This document shows, in pieces, positions 1 through 7,457 of a stretch of 20,550 nt of DNA. The position numbers and the translations under genes were made by a program. The notes below the pieces were generated by a model. That model saw only the letters and a list, made by a program, of their open reading frames with translations, made no database searches and was not told the origin of the DNA. The DNA comes from 2-01-FULL-39-33 sp964361645 (GTDB taxonomy: Bacteria; Patescibacteriota; Patescibacteriia; 2-01-FULL-39-33): the NCBI GenBank assembly GCA_964361645.1, contig CAYIBK010000017.1:1-20550 (forward strand), in the 5' to 3' direction. The number at the start of each line of letters is the position of its first letter. The first letter of the stretch is position 1.

Positions 1-2609
1 GCAATTGGCACTCTAAAGGGAGAGCAAGAAACATAATCAAAACCCTGTCGGTGGCAGAATTCCACACTGCTGGGCTCACCGCCATGCTCACCGCAAATAC
101 CAATTTTAAGATCGCCTCTTACACTTCTACCCTTCTCAATAGCAATTTTAATCAATTCTCCCACACCTTCCTGATCCAAGACCTCAAATGGATCTTGATT
201 ATAAATACCCTTGGCCACATATTCTTTTAAGAATTTTCCAGCATCGTCACGGCTAAAACCACAGCCCATTTGGGTAAGATCATTAGTGCCAAAAGAAAAG
301 AATTCGGCTTCCTCGGCAATCTTATCGGCGGTAACGACCGCTCTTGGCACTTCAATCATAGTACCCACCTTATAGAGCATATCAATATCAGCGCTCTTTA
401 TAATAGCATCGGCAATTTCTTTAATTCTTTTATTTAAGATAGAAAATTCTTTGCTGTTACCAACTAAAGGAATCATAATTTCTGGCACAACTTGATTTGA
501 CCGGCCACAGGTTGGACACTCACGAGATACTTCAATCGCCGCCTCAATTATAGCCTGAACCTGCATATCGTAAATCTCTGGATAAGTTATGGCTAATCTG
601 CAACCACGATGACCAAGCATAGGATTAAACTCGTGCAAATCAGAAATTTTAGCTTTAAGCGTGCCAGCATCAACTTCCATCTCTCGGGCTAATTCGTAAA
701 TATCCTTTTCGCTAGTTGGCAAAAATTCATGTAGTGGCGGATCTAGTAATCTAACTGTTACTGGATAACCTTCCATGGCATGAAATAAACCGATGAAATC
801 TTGTTTTTGATAAGGCAATAATTTAGCCAAGGCTTTTTTTCGTCCCTCAACATCAGAAGACAAAATCATTTCTCTAACCGCTTTAATTCTATCACCTTCA
901 AAGAACATATGTTCTGTTCGACATAAGCCAATACCTTCAGCACCGAATTTTCTAGCTACCTTAGCATCATAAGGAGTATCAGCATTAGTTCTTATTTTTA
1001 ATCTTTTTATTTCATCAGACCAGTTCATAATAGTTCCAAAATCACCACTAAGTTCTGGGTCCTCTGTATTTAATTTACCCAAATAAACCGTGCCATCTCC
1101 CCCATCTAGAGTTATAAAATCACCTTCTTTCACCACTACGCCAGTAGCTTTAAAGGTAAACTTTCTAGCTTTTTCATCAATAGAAATATCAGCGCAACCA
1201 GCCACACAACAAGTGCCCATACCTCTGGCTACTACTGCGGCATGAGAAGTCATGCCACCTCTGGCAGTTAAAATGCCTTTGGCACTATGCATACCATCAA
1301 TATCTTCTGGTGAAGTTTCCACCCTAACTAAAACCACATCTAATCCTTGTTGAGTTTTCTCATAAGCTTCAGATGCCGTAAAAACAACTTGCCCCACAGC
1401 CGCCCCAGGAGATGCAGGAAGTCCCGTGGCTACTACTTCAGCTTGAACTTTAGCAATTGGATCTAATTGTTTGTGAAGTAATTGATCTAATTGTTCCGCT
1501 TGAACTTTCATCAAAGCCTCTTCTTTGGTTAGAATTCCTTCTTTAACCAATTCCACAGCGATTCTCACAGCCGCGGTGGCTGTTCTTTTACCATTTCTGG
1601 CTTGTAAGATAAAAAGTTTGCCCTCTTGAATAGTAAATTCCATATCCTGCATATCTCTGTAATGCTTTTCCACTTGATCACAGGTAGCTACTAATTCATC
1701 ATAAATGGCTTTATTTTGCTCTTCTAGAGCACTAACAGGTTTGGGAGTTCTAATACCAGCCACTACATCCTCGCCTTGGGCATTCATTAAATATTCACCA
1801 TAGAATTTATTTTCACCAGTGCTGGGATTTCTAGTAAAACAAACACCAGTGCCTGAAGTCTCACTTAAATTGCCAAAAACCATAGCTTGGATATTAACCG
1901 CCGTGCCAATTAATCCCCTGATATTATTAATTTCCAAATATCTAATGGCGCGATAATTGTTCCAAGAATTAAAAACAGCATCAATGGCTAACTGCAATTG
2001 TTCTTTTGGATCTTGGGGAAAATCCCTGCCTTTCAGTTCAACTATTTTAGCTCGATATCTTTTAGTAATTTCTTCTAAATGTCCGGCTGTCAAATCAGTA
2101 TCATATTGGGCGCCAACAGTATCTTTAATATTTTCTAAAATCTCTTCAAACTCATGGCCATCAACTCCCATAACCACATCGCCAAACATCTGAATAAATC
2201 TTCTATATGAATCCCAAGCAAATCTGGGATTGTTGGATTTTTGAGCCAAGCCCTCAACTGATTGATCATTGAGACCCAGGTTAAGAATGGTATCCATCAT
2301 ACCAGGCATAGAAGCGGCCGCGCCAGATCTCACAGAAACCAAAAGCGGATCATTATCATCACCCAATTTCTTGCCCATTTTATTTTCCAATTCAGCTAAC
2401 TTAGTATTGATCTGATCCTTAACCTCTGATGGATAAATTTTATTATTTTTATGATAGGTAGCGCAAACTTCTGTAGTAATAGTAAAACCTGGCGGAACTT
2501 TAATGCCCAAACCACTCATTTCAGCTAAATTAGCACCCTTACCACCTAAAATTTCTTTTAAATCCTTGTTTCCTTCTTCAAAGGAATAAACATACTTTTT
2601 TTCCGACAT
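1..2609 (-). CDS. ppdK: Pyruvate, phosphate dikinase (3' end cut by window edge)
   Basis: PPDK interconverts pyruvate + ATP + Pi and phosphoenolpyruvate + AMP + PPi in the cytosol, giving a reversible, energy-saving last step of glycolysis. I read the frame from ATG at 2609 to the left edge: about 869 codons with no stop. Usual length is roughly 875-890, so only a few C-terminal residues are missing. Visible parts are an N-terminal ATP-grasp domain (GGKGANLAEMS near residue 22, TGVCFTRNPSTGE near 255), a swivelling phosphohistidine domain with GGMTSHAAVVARG (catalytic His about 456), and a PEP/pyruvate-binding TIM barrel with GICGEHGG (catalytic Cys about 839). Its order of domains and GGKGANL start favour PPDK over PEP synthase. 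No clear Shine-Dalgarno sequence precedes the ATG. The upstream gap holds the terminator of the PfkB-like gene, so it is probably transcribed on its own. Confidence 0.96.
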   Translation of the reverse strand, partial: MSEKKYVYSFEEGNKDLKEILGGKGANLAEMSGLGIKVPPGFTITTEVCATYHKNNKIYPSEVKDQINTKLAELENKMGKKLGDDNDPLLVSVRSGAAASMPGMMDTILNLGLNDQSVEGLAQKSNNPRFAWDSYRRFIQMFGDVVMGVDGHEFEEILENIKDTVGAQYDTDLTAGHLEEITKRYRAKIVELKGRDFPQDPKEQLQLAIDAVFNSWNNYRAIRYLEINNIRGLIGTAVNIQAMVFGNLSETSGTGVCFTRNPSTGENKFYGEYLMNAQGEDVVAGIRTPKPVSALEEQNKAIYDELVATCDQVEKHYRDMQDMEFTIQEGKLFILQARNGKRTATAAVRIAVELVKEGILTKEEALMKVQAEQLDQLLHKQLDPIAKVQAEVVATGLPASPGAAVGQVVFTASEAYEKTQQGLDVVLVRVETSPEDIDGMHSAKGILTARGGMTSHAAVVARGMGTCCVAGCADISIDEKARKFTFKATGVVVKEGDFITLDGGDGTVYLGKLNTEDPELSGDFGTIMNWSDEIKRLKIRTNADTPYDAKVARKFGAEGIGLCRTEHMFFEGDRIKAVREMILSSDVEGRKKALAKLLPYQKQDFIGLFHAMEGYPVTVRLLDPPLHEFLPTSEKDIYELAREMEVDAGTLKAKISDLHEFNPMLGHRGCRLAITYPEIYDMQVQAIIEAAIEVSRECPTCGRSNQVVPEIMIPLVGNSKEFSILNKRIKEIADAIIKSADIDMLYKVGTMIEVPRAVVTADKIAEEAEFFSFGTNDLTQMGCGFSRDDAGKFLKEYVAKGIYNQDPFEVLDQEGVGELIKIAIEKGRSVRGDLKIGICGEHGGEPSSVEFCHRQGFDYVSCSPFRVPI

Positions 2610-2820
2610 AATTCTTAGTTAAATAATATTAATTATTATTAAATTTTAACAATGGATAGTATAAATATTAATTTAAAATTCAAAATTAAAAATGTAAAAC
2701 TTTGGTATAGTTTAAAAATTAAAATAACAATTTAAAATTAATAATAATTTATTTTAAGTTTTTATTTTTAAATTTTAAGTTAAATATCATAGAAATAATC
2801 AATTAAATAAAAACACCTGA
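2610..2820. other. AT-rich intergenic spacer
   Basis: Very A+T-rich, low-complexity DNA upstream of ppdK, with many TTAAAATT-like runs. I see no ORF with a ribosome binding site. A TATACT on the minus strand (2663-2658) could be a -10 for ppdK, but no convincing -35 lies at the right distance. The ppdK promoter should be somewhere here. Confidence 0.5.
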
Positions 2821-2862
2821 TTTTTAAAATAAATAAAATAATAGACCTGTGTTTTGGTCTAT
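2821..2862 (-). terminator. Rho-independent terminator of the PfkB-family gene
   Basis: On the minus strand ATAGACC, an 8-base loop and GGTCTAT form a 7-bp stem, followed by a T-rich tract (TATTTTATTTATTTT). It lies about 30 bases past the stop of the kinase gene. The stem is AT-rich, so strength is uncertain. Confidence 0.65.
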
Positions 2863-2890
2863 CACCTTCCATTGAAGCTGGCACCAAATA

Positions 2891-3847
2891 TCAGCCAATT
2901 TTCCTTTTGGAAAGCAATCCGTTTTGAGCTCCAATTTTACTGACCACAGAAGCCGAATTACTTACCCCCCACTTCAGAGCTATCTTAATATTATTACCAT
3001 AGATTAAAGCACCTGTAAAGGCAGAGGAAAAGGCGTCTCCCACCCCCACCGTATCTACGCTTTTGGTCTTTAAAGCTTTGATAAAATAATATTTTTTTCC
3101 ATCATAAGCATAGGCACCAACTGATCCATCTGTGATTACTACTATTTCCGGACCAAGATTTTTTATGTATTTTAAAAGACCTTTGATATTTTTTAATTTT
3201 TTAAATTCTAGAGCCTCATCTTTATTTAAAAGCAATAACTTTACCCTGGGTAAGTATTTTTTCATTCTAGATAATCGTTTCAATTGCATACTGCCGGGGT
3301 TCCAAGCTATTTTAGAATTAGCCTTAATAACTAAATCCATAATTCCTTCCCAGCCTATTTTAGGCAGTGAAGTAATATAAAACCAACCGCTTTTTATCTT
3401 ATCCAAGGATAGGTCTTTAGCTGATAGGACATCACTAGCACCTCTATGGGCAAAAACTATATGTTCGTTTTCTGTACCCTTAACAGTTAAAATCATAGAG
3501 AAGGCAGTTGAATTATGCTTATCGTATTTTATAAAACTGGTATCAACCCCTTTCTTTTTTAAATTATCTACTACTTTCTTGCCTTCTTCGTCTAATCCAA
3601 CTTTAGAAATTATTCCAGCTTTCAAACCTAGATGAGCAAAAGAAACAGAAGTGTTGGCTGCCCCCCCACCATATGTTTTATAAAGCTTGTCGGCTATTAT
3701 TTTGGCGCCATACTCAAAGGCTAACAATTTTTGCTTAGTTAGATTGCTAGTGGCAATAAGTTCCCCTTCTCCGGAATAAAACATAAAATCACCAGTGGCG
3801 CCGCCGATGGAAACAACATCAAATTTTTTGTTTTTTAAACTAATCAT
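2891..3847 (-). CDS. PfkB/ribokinase-family carbohydrate or nucleoside kinase
   Basis: A 318-residue kinase that should phosphorylate a sugar or nucleoside hydroxyl with ATP. Visible PfkB signatures are the N-terminal DVVSIGGATGDF strand, the glycine pair YGGGAANTSVSFAHLG (PfkB signature 1, about residues 59-74), VGLDEEG, and the C-terminal TVGVGDAFSSAF (signature 2, about residues 266-277), whose Asp is the family's catalytic base and whose GVGD loop is the anion hole. Length is typical (300-340). The substrate cannot be told from sequence; adenosine kinase-like, ribokinase-like and fructokinase-like enzymes share these motifs. The gene is monocistronic between a divergent promoter and its own terminator. 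TATAAT lies only 7 bases before the ATG, so the mRNA is likely leaderless or nearly so, and no Shine-Dalgarno sequence is seen. Confidence 0.88.
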   Translation of the reverse strand: MISLKNKKFDVVSIGGATGDFMFYSGEGELIATSNLTKQKLLAFEYGAKIIADKLYKTYGGGAANTSVSFAHLGLKAGIISKVGLDEEGKKVVDNLKKKGVDTSFIKYDKHNSTAFSMILTVKGTENEHIVFAHRGASDVLSAKDLSLDKIKSGWFYITSLPKIGWEGIMDLVIKANSKIAWNPGSMQLKRLSRMKKYLPRVKLLLLNKDEALEFKKLKNIKGLLKYIKNLGPEIVVITDGSVGAYAYDGKKYYFIKALKTKSVDTVGVGDAFSSAFTGALIYGNNIKIALKWGVSNSASVVSKIGAQNGLLSKRKIG

Positions 3848-3854
3848 ATTTGAT

Positions 3855-3884
3855 ATTATAGCAAATAATTATTATATTTGACAA
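3855..3884 (-). promoter_or_regulatory. Promoter of PfkB-family gene (leaderless type)
   Basis: On the minus strand: -35 TTGTCA (3884-3879), 18-bp spacer, -10 TATAAT (3860-3855). The predicted start of transcription falls at about 3849-3847, on or beside the ATG at 3847. Its -35 overlaps that of the divergent tdk promoter. Confidence 0.65.
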
Positions 3885-3906
3885 TTGACTTTTTAAAAAG
3901 TAACAT
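3878..3906 (+). promoter_or_regulatory. Promoter of thymidine kinase gene
   Basis: -35 TTGACA (3878-3883), 17-bp spacer, -10 TAACAT (3901-3906). It leaves a leader of about 27 bases with a good AAGGAG ribosome binding site at 3925-3930. The -35 shares bases with the -35 of the opposite promoter. Confidence 0.65.
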
Positions 3907-3939
3907 CAATACAAGCACTTTTACAAGGAGATAAAAAAG

Positions 3940-4626
3940 ATGAGATTCTTAACGCTAATTTTTGGCACCATGGGTTCTGGTAAAACTGCCGAACTTTTGC
4001 GAGTCATCGGCAAGCTTCAAGAAAATAATAGTCGTTTACCTATTGGATCTAAGTTAAAATTTATGGTCTTTAAACCGGTGATAGAGACCAGAAGTGGTAA
4101 AACAACTATTGTCTCCAGAAACGGCCAAAGATTTGATGATGTAATTGCTGTTGGTAATCTACGAGAATTAGCCCTAGAAATATCCAAAAACGCCCCTGAT
4201 GTTATCATTATTGATGAATGCCAATTCTTTGAAACCGGCGTCGGTAATGACCCGTGGCATTTTACTGAGCTAATTAGAGAACTTTTAACAGCCGGAAAAC
4301 GAGTTATTCTCTGTGGTTTGATTCAGAATTGTTATGGTGGAAAATTTGAAATTTTAAGTTCACTTTGTCCTGAGGCTAACGAGATTCTTAATCCACACAC
4401 CACTTGCAGTTGTGGCCAAATAGCTTCCCATACTCAAAGATTACAAAATGGTTATCCCACACCCATAACCGATCCGGTATTTTTGGTAGACGATTCCTCT
4501 AACCACGACTTGGGTTATAGTTACGAGCCCAGATGCAATGATTGTTGGGAAGTGCCAGAAAAACCTCATCCTAATTTAGTTATTTTTAGAAATGCCCTAG
4601 AAAAAATCAGGGATTTAAAACCATAA
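3940..4626 (+). CDS. tdk: Thymidine kinase, type II (TK1-like)
   Basis: Salvages thymidine: thymidine + ATP gives dTMP. The 228-residue protein has a Walker A GTMGSGKT (residues 9-16), a Walker B/catalytic DECQFF (the Glu is the family's catalytic base), GLIQNCYGGKF where the family usually has a GLD-x-x-FRG-x-x-F segment, and a C-terminal zinc lasso with two Cys pairs (TCSCG and RCNDCW). The first Cys pair is C-x-C rather than the common C-x-x-C. Fit and length (about 190-230) support TK1 family membership; the divergent GL-IQNCYGG segment leaves some doubt on substrate preference. The start is fixed by AAGGAG 9 bases upstream. It has its own promoter and terminator. Nucleoside salvage suits an organism with reduced biosynthesis. 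Confidence 0.9.
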   Translation: MRFLTLIFGTMGSGKTAELLRVIGKLQENNSRLPIGSKLKFMVFKPVIETRSGKTTIVSRNGQRFDDVIAVGNLRELALEISKNAPDVIIIDECQFFETGVGNDPWHFTELIRELLTAGKRVILCGLIQNCYGGKFEILSSLCPEANEILNPHTTCSCGQIASHTQRLQNGYPTPITDPVFLVDDSSNHDLGYSYEPRCNDCWEVPEKPHPNLVIFRNALEKIRDLKP

Positions 4627-4628
4627 AA

Positions 4629-4659
4629 CCGTCTATTAATATAGACGGCTTTTTTATTT
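4629..4659 (+). terminator. Rho-independent terminator of tdk (probably bidirectional)
   Basis: CCGTCTAT, loop TAAT, ATAGACGG: a perfect 8-bp stem followed by CTTTTTTATTT. On the minus strand the same stem is followed by TTTTA, so it may also stop the convergent pilin gene. Confidence 0.9.
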
Positions 4660-4664
4660 AGCTT

Positions 4665-5138
4665 TTATCTGGTTAAACTAATGAGAGCACTATTTTCTGC
4701 CCAAGGAGCTTTGACTGTCACACGACCATTAGTAATATTTTTATAAATAGTATAGCCAGTGGCACCACCAGCTACAGCCGCCTGGCTGGGATCAATCGGC
4801 AAAGAAGCAATGTAAGCAGGCACCAAGTCAGCACTTAACTTTATTAGTCCGACACAAACACCGGCATCTGAACAAACCCCCGTTTCCATATTGGTAATAG
4901 AGGCCGGGAGAGAATTGTTATTATTTAAATAATATTGATGAACAGCATTTAAAATTATCCTGACATCAGATCTTCTTTGGGCATTTCTAACATCCGCCGA
5001 TCGCTTGTCTGGATTGGTCGCGACAATTACAATACCAACTAAGATGCCAATAACTACTACTGCCAGTAAAATTTCTAAAAGAGTAAAACCCGGCCTGCCA
5101 GTGGGCAAGTCCTTTTGTAAAATAAATATTTTTTTCAT
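4665..5138 (-). CDS. Type IV pilin/pseudopilin-like protein
   Basis: A 157-residue prepilin-like protein. It begins MKKIFILQKDLPTGRPG, then the prepilin peptidase site G/FTLLE (Glu at position 5 of the mature protein) and a long hydrophobic helix ending near VIVATNP, the classic N-terminal helix of type IV pilins and type II secretion pseudopilins. The C-terminal part has a Cys pair (CSDAGVC) that could form a disulfide. It would be processed and assembled at the membrane into a thin fibre used for adhesion, motility or DNA uptake. An in-frame ATG at 5150 and a TTG at 5180 exist, but an extended -10 directly before 5150 puts the transcript start downstream of both, so I chose 5138. It follows truB-tsaC by about 40 bases. 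The leader with LPTGRPG is longer than usual. Confidence 0.85.
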   Translation of the reverse strand: MKKIFILQKDLPTGRPGFTLLEILLAVVVIGILVGIVIVATNPDKRSADVRNAQRRSDVRIILNAVHQYYLNNNNSLPASITNMETGVCSDAGVCVGLIKLSADLVPAYIASLPIDPSQAAVAGGATGYTIYKNITNGRVTVKAPWAENSALISLTR

Positions 5139-5150
5139 ATCGCTAACCAT

Positions 5151-5159
5151 ATTATAGCA
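5151..5159 (-). promoter_or_regulatory. Extended -10 promoter of pilin-like gene
   Basis: On the minus strand TGCTATAAT (5159-5151) matches the extended -10 TGnTATAAT. The upstream -35 region is poor. Transcription should start near 5144, giving a leader of only about 6 bases before ATG 5138. Confidence 0.55.
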
Positions 5160-5180
5160 TTGTCTTAAAAATAGAAACAA

Positions 5181-6377
5181 TCAGCTGATTTTAATCATCC
5201 CCTGTCTTAAGACGGTCAAATCACCTGAGGCTATTTTTATTAAAGTTGAAGGCTTTGATTCTAGTTTCCTACGATCAATATAAAAATCAACAGAATTACT
5301 AAAATACCTTTTAGCCTGCTTGATGGTTAGCGCCGGATTGTGTCCTTCCCAATTAGCACTGGGAGCCACTAGTGGCCCTGTTTTTTGAAGTATTAATTTA
5401 AGCCAATCATTATCTGGTAGTCTAAAAGCTAAGGAATTAGTGCCACGATGAAGATAAGTTAACTTCTGATCACAATCCAAAATGATACTAACCTGGCCGG
5501 GCCAGTATTTTTTTAAGATTTTATTAGTTTTAGAATTTGTTTTTACACCAAATTTTTTTAAATCGGCAAAAGAACTAATCAAAATTATAAAGGGCTTATC
5601 AGGACTCCTTCTTCTAACTTTATAAATCCTTTCCACCACTTTTTTATTTAAAGCCAGACCCACTAAACCATAAATAGTATCGGTGGGGATTATCCCAATG
5701 CCACCTCTTTTTAAAATTCCAATCTGATCCGCCAAAAATCTTTTAGTTATATCATCAATACTTATAGCATTACTGATTTTAAATTGTCCCACTCTGGTTC
5801 TTTTTAAATCAGACATATAACCAGTTACTGATAAACTTTTGCCAATATCTCTAGCTAAAGATCTTATATATACTCCCGGACCGCAAACGACTTTTATTTT
5901 AAGATTGGGAAATTTATATTTCAATATTTTAAGGCTTTTAATTTCTACCGGCCTGGATTTTAACTCCACTGCTTTTCCAGCTCTGACTAATTTATAAGAC
6001 CTTTGACCATTGACTTTAATAGCACTATAAAACGGCGGAACTTGTTTTATCTGCCCAACAAACTTTTTTAATATTTTTTCTACTTCAACTTTATAAACTT
6101 TATAAACTTTTAAACTTTTAACTTTATGACCTTCTTCGTCATCAGTGCTACTGGATAATCCTAATTTTATATCGGCGATATATTCTTTTTCTATTTTAAC
6201 TATCTGACTCAGATTTTTAGTAGCTTCACGCCCTAAAGCTACCACTAAAATGCCCTCAGCTAAAGGATCGAGGGTTCCGGCATGGCCAACTTTCTGTTCA
6301 CCGGTGGCTTTTTTTATTTGGGCAATTATATCAAATGAGGTTGGGCCTTTGGGTTTGTAAACAGAGAAGATATTCAT
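5181..6377 (-). CDS. truB-tsaC: Fusion: tRNA pseudouridine-55 synthase TruB + threonylcarbamoyl-AMP synthase TsaC/YrdC
   Basis: A 398-residue two-domain tRNA modification enzyme. Residues 1-212 are TruB: YKPKGPTSF, GHAGTLDPLAEGIL with the catalytic Asp37, PPFYSAIKVNGQRSY, and GPGVYIRSLARDIG. TruB turns U55 of the T-loop into pseudouridine. Residues 213-398 are a YrdC/TsaC domain: GGIGIIPTDTIYGLVG, KVRRRSPDKPFIIL, LAFRLPD, APSANWEG and KPSTLIKI near the end. TsaC makes threonylcarbamoyl-AMP from Thr, bicarbonate and ATP for t6A37. The YrdC domain replaces the C-terminal PUA-like region of ordinary TruB; there is no stop or frameshift at the joint. A minus-strand TATAAT at 6406-6401 may be its -10. 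Only a weak purine run (AAGAGA) precedes the ATG. YKVYKVE near residue 92 comes from a short direct repeat in the DNA. Confidence 0.93.
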   Translation of the reverse strand: MNIFSVYKPKGPTSFDIIAQIKKATGEQKVGHAGTLDPLAEGILVVALGREATKNLSQIVKIEKEYIADIKLGLSSSTDDEEGHKVKSLKVYKVYKVEVEKILKKFVGQIKQVPPFYSAIKVNGQRSYKLVRAGKAVELKSRPVEIKSLKILKYKFPNLKIKVVCGPGVYIRSLARDIGKSLSVTGYMSDLKRTRVGQFKISNAISIDDITKRFLADQIGILKRGGIGIIPTDTIYGLVGLALNKKVVERIYKVRRRSPDKPFIILISSFADLKKFGVKTNSKTNKILKKYWPGQVSIILDCDQKLTYLHRGTNSLAFRLPDNDWLKLILQKTGPLVAPSANWEGHNPALTIKQAKRYFSNSVDFYIDRRKLESKPSTLIKIASGDLTVLRQGMIKIS

Positions 6378-6381
6378 TCTC

Positions 6382-6410
6382 TTGACATATTTAAATTAAT
6401 ATTATATAGT
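6382..6410 (+). promoter_or_regulatory. Promoter of first zinc-module gene
   Basis: -35 TTGACA (6382-6387), 17-bp spacer, -10 TATAGT (6405-6410). Transcript start is expected near 6417, about 58 bases before the GTG start. The -35 sits directly upstream of, and divergent from, the truB-tsaC start. Confidence 0.75.
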
Positions 6411-6474
6411 AACTTCCCTATAGTACTTTATTAGATATGGGCAAAGAAAAACCAACGCAAATAGGGAGTTGTAA

Positions 6475-6672
6475 GTGGAACATCAGTTTGTCTTGAATAT
6501 GGAAATTTGCGGTTGTTTGTGCCATGATCATCCTGGTCTAGAACATACGATTGTTTGCTGCAATACGTGTGAATATTGCCAGAAAAATATCAAAACAACA
6601 TCATACAGAAAACATAAGAAAAGATGTAAATCCAGACATAAAATAAAACAAAAATCAATCACTAACTATTAG
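6475..6672 (+). CDS. Small Cys/His-rich protein, one zinc-binding-type module
   Basis: A 65-residue protein I do not recognise by name. It carries one copy of a module shared with the next two genes: EIC-x-C-x-x-H, a variable stretch, then VCC-x-x-C and a C-x2-C-x11-H-x3-C unit (residues 31-50). The Cys/His spacing suggests two metal sites, the second like a C2HC zinc finger. The C-terminus is very basic (RKHKKRCKSRHKIKQK), compatible with nucleic acid binding. The GTG start is supported by AGGGAG at 6463-6468, 6 bases upstream. The gene has its own promoter and terminator. Function is unknown; a small transcription or RNA-binding factor or metal store are possibilities. Confidence 0.75.
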   Translation: MEHQFVLNMEICGCLCHDHPGLEHTIVCCNTCEYCQKNIKTTSYRKHKKRCKSRHKIKQKSITNY

Positions 6673-6676
6673 TACC

Positions 6677-6700
6677 AAGTCTCCATAAGAGACTTTTTTT
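6677..6700 (+). terminator. Rho-independent terminator
   Basis: AAGTCTC, loop CATAA, GAGACTT, then TTTTT. It lies 4 bases past the stop of the first zinc-module gene. Confidence 0.88.
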
Positions 6701-6746
6701 ATATCCCAAGTTTATTGACATTCATTAAAAGCCCAAAAATTAACCA

Positions 6747-6775
6747 TTGACTTTATTGTCTAAATATGATATTTT
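6747..6775 (+). promoter_or_regulatory. Possible promoter of zinc-module genes 2 and 3
   Basis: -35 TTGACT (6747-6752), 17-bp spacer, -10 TATTTT (6770-6775). A better-looking TATGAT (6765-6770) is at the wrong distance. Some promoter is needed here because a terminator separates this pair from the gene upstream. Confidence 0.4.
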
Positions 6776-6833
6776 TCTATTAGTTATTTAAAATAATTTA
6801 AGTTAATTTTTACCATATCAGGAGGATCAGATA

Positions 6834-7022
6834 ATGACAATGCCAGATAACGTCATCAGAATTGATGTCTGCACTTGCCAGACAGATTATCATAAGAAGA
6901 CAAAAACATCAGAACCATGTTGCGGTAAATGCCCCTTTTGTGGAGAAAATATCAGATTACAATTTTTTGTTAATCATGTTGGCAGATGTAAGAGGCCAGA
7001 ACAACCAAGACCAGCAGCTTAA
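6834..7022 (+). CDS. Small Cys/His-rich protein, one zinc-binding-type module
   Basis: A 62-residue paralogue of its neighbours. It has DVC-x-C, a His a little further on than in the other copies, EPCC-x-x-C and a C-x2-C-x11-H-x3-C unit with exactly the same spacing as the other three copies. The tail is KRPEQPRPAA. The start at 6834 is fixed by AGGAGG (6820-6825), 8 bases upstream; a second in-frame ATG at 6840 is less well placed. It lies 61 bases before the two-module gene and is likely cotranscribed with it. Function unknown. Confidence 0.75.
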   Translation: MTMPDNVIRIDVCTCQTDYHKKTKTSEPCCGKCPFCGENIRLQFFVNHVGRCKRPEQPRPAA

Positions 7023-7083
7023 ATTATTTTCTAAAACCATAATAGCACATTGGCTTAATTTAAAACAAGAAAAGAGGTAAACC

Positions 7084-7425
7084 ATGGTTATGAACTGCTG
7101 TCCGAATTTTGAAGTTTGTGATTGCGATTGCCACAGGCTACCAGCCGGGATGATGCAACATTGTATGCCTTGCTGTAATAAATGCCCGTATTGTGGCAAA
7201 AATATCAAATGGCATAGTTATGACGAGCATATAGTTAAATGTGGTAAAGAACGTCTACTAATATGCACATCGGATAATGAAGTGTGTGATTGCGAATACC
7301 ATCAGTGGCCAGGGCACTGTCTGCCTCCTTGCTGTAAAGTTTGCCCGCATTGCGAGCGCCATATTAAAGAAACGCATTTCGCCAAACATGTGGAAAAATG
7401 CGAAGCTAGAAAACATAAAAAATAA
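7084..7425 (+). CDS. Small protein with two tandem zinc-binding-type modules
   Basis: A 113-residue protein made of two copies of the module found singly in the two upstream genes. Copy 1 (about residues 10-53) has EVCDCDCH, MPCCNKC and a C-x2-C-x11-H-x3-C unit. Copy 2 (about residues 66-107) has EVCDCEYH, PPCCKVC and the same unit. The tail is basic (EARKHKK). The start at 7084 is supported by AAAGAGG at 7071-7077. Gene duplication and fusion of the one-module form is the simplest history. No named family is recognised; the second half resembles C2HC zinc fingers. A terminator follows at once. Confidence 0.78.
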   Translation: MVMNCCPNFEVCDCDCHRLPAGMMQHCMPCCNKCPYCGKNIKWHSYDEHIVKCGKERLLICTSDNEVCDCEYHQWPGHCLPPCCKVCPHCERHIKETHFAKHVEKCEARKHKK

Positions 7426-7453
7426 AAGCCCTAAATTTATCTGGGCTTTTTTT
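7424..7453 (+). terminator. Rho-independent terminator overlapping the stop codon
   Basis: AAAAGCCC, 11-base loop, GGGCTTTT, then TTT. The left arm begins in the TAA stop of the two-module gene. Confidence 0.85.
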
Positions 7454-7457
7454 ATTC

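Noticed and set aside
1957..2193. Plus-strand open frame inside ppdK
   Set aside because: It is antisense to a well-conserved PPDK coding region and has no ribosome site or domain; same for the other plus-strand frames within 1-2609.
2891..6377. Alternative genetic code with TGA as a sense codon, as in some Patescibacteria
   Set aside because: TGA ends the pfkB-like, truB-tsaC and JAMM genes at natural family ends, and no in-frame TGA interrupts a conserved gene.
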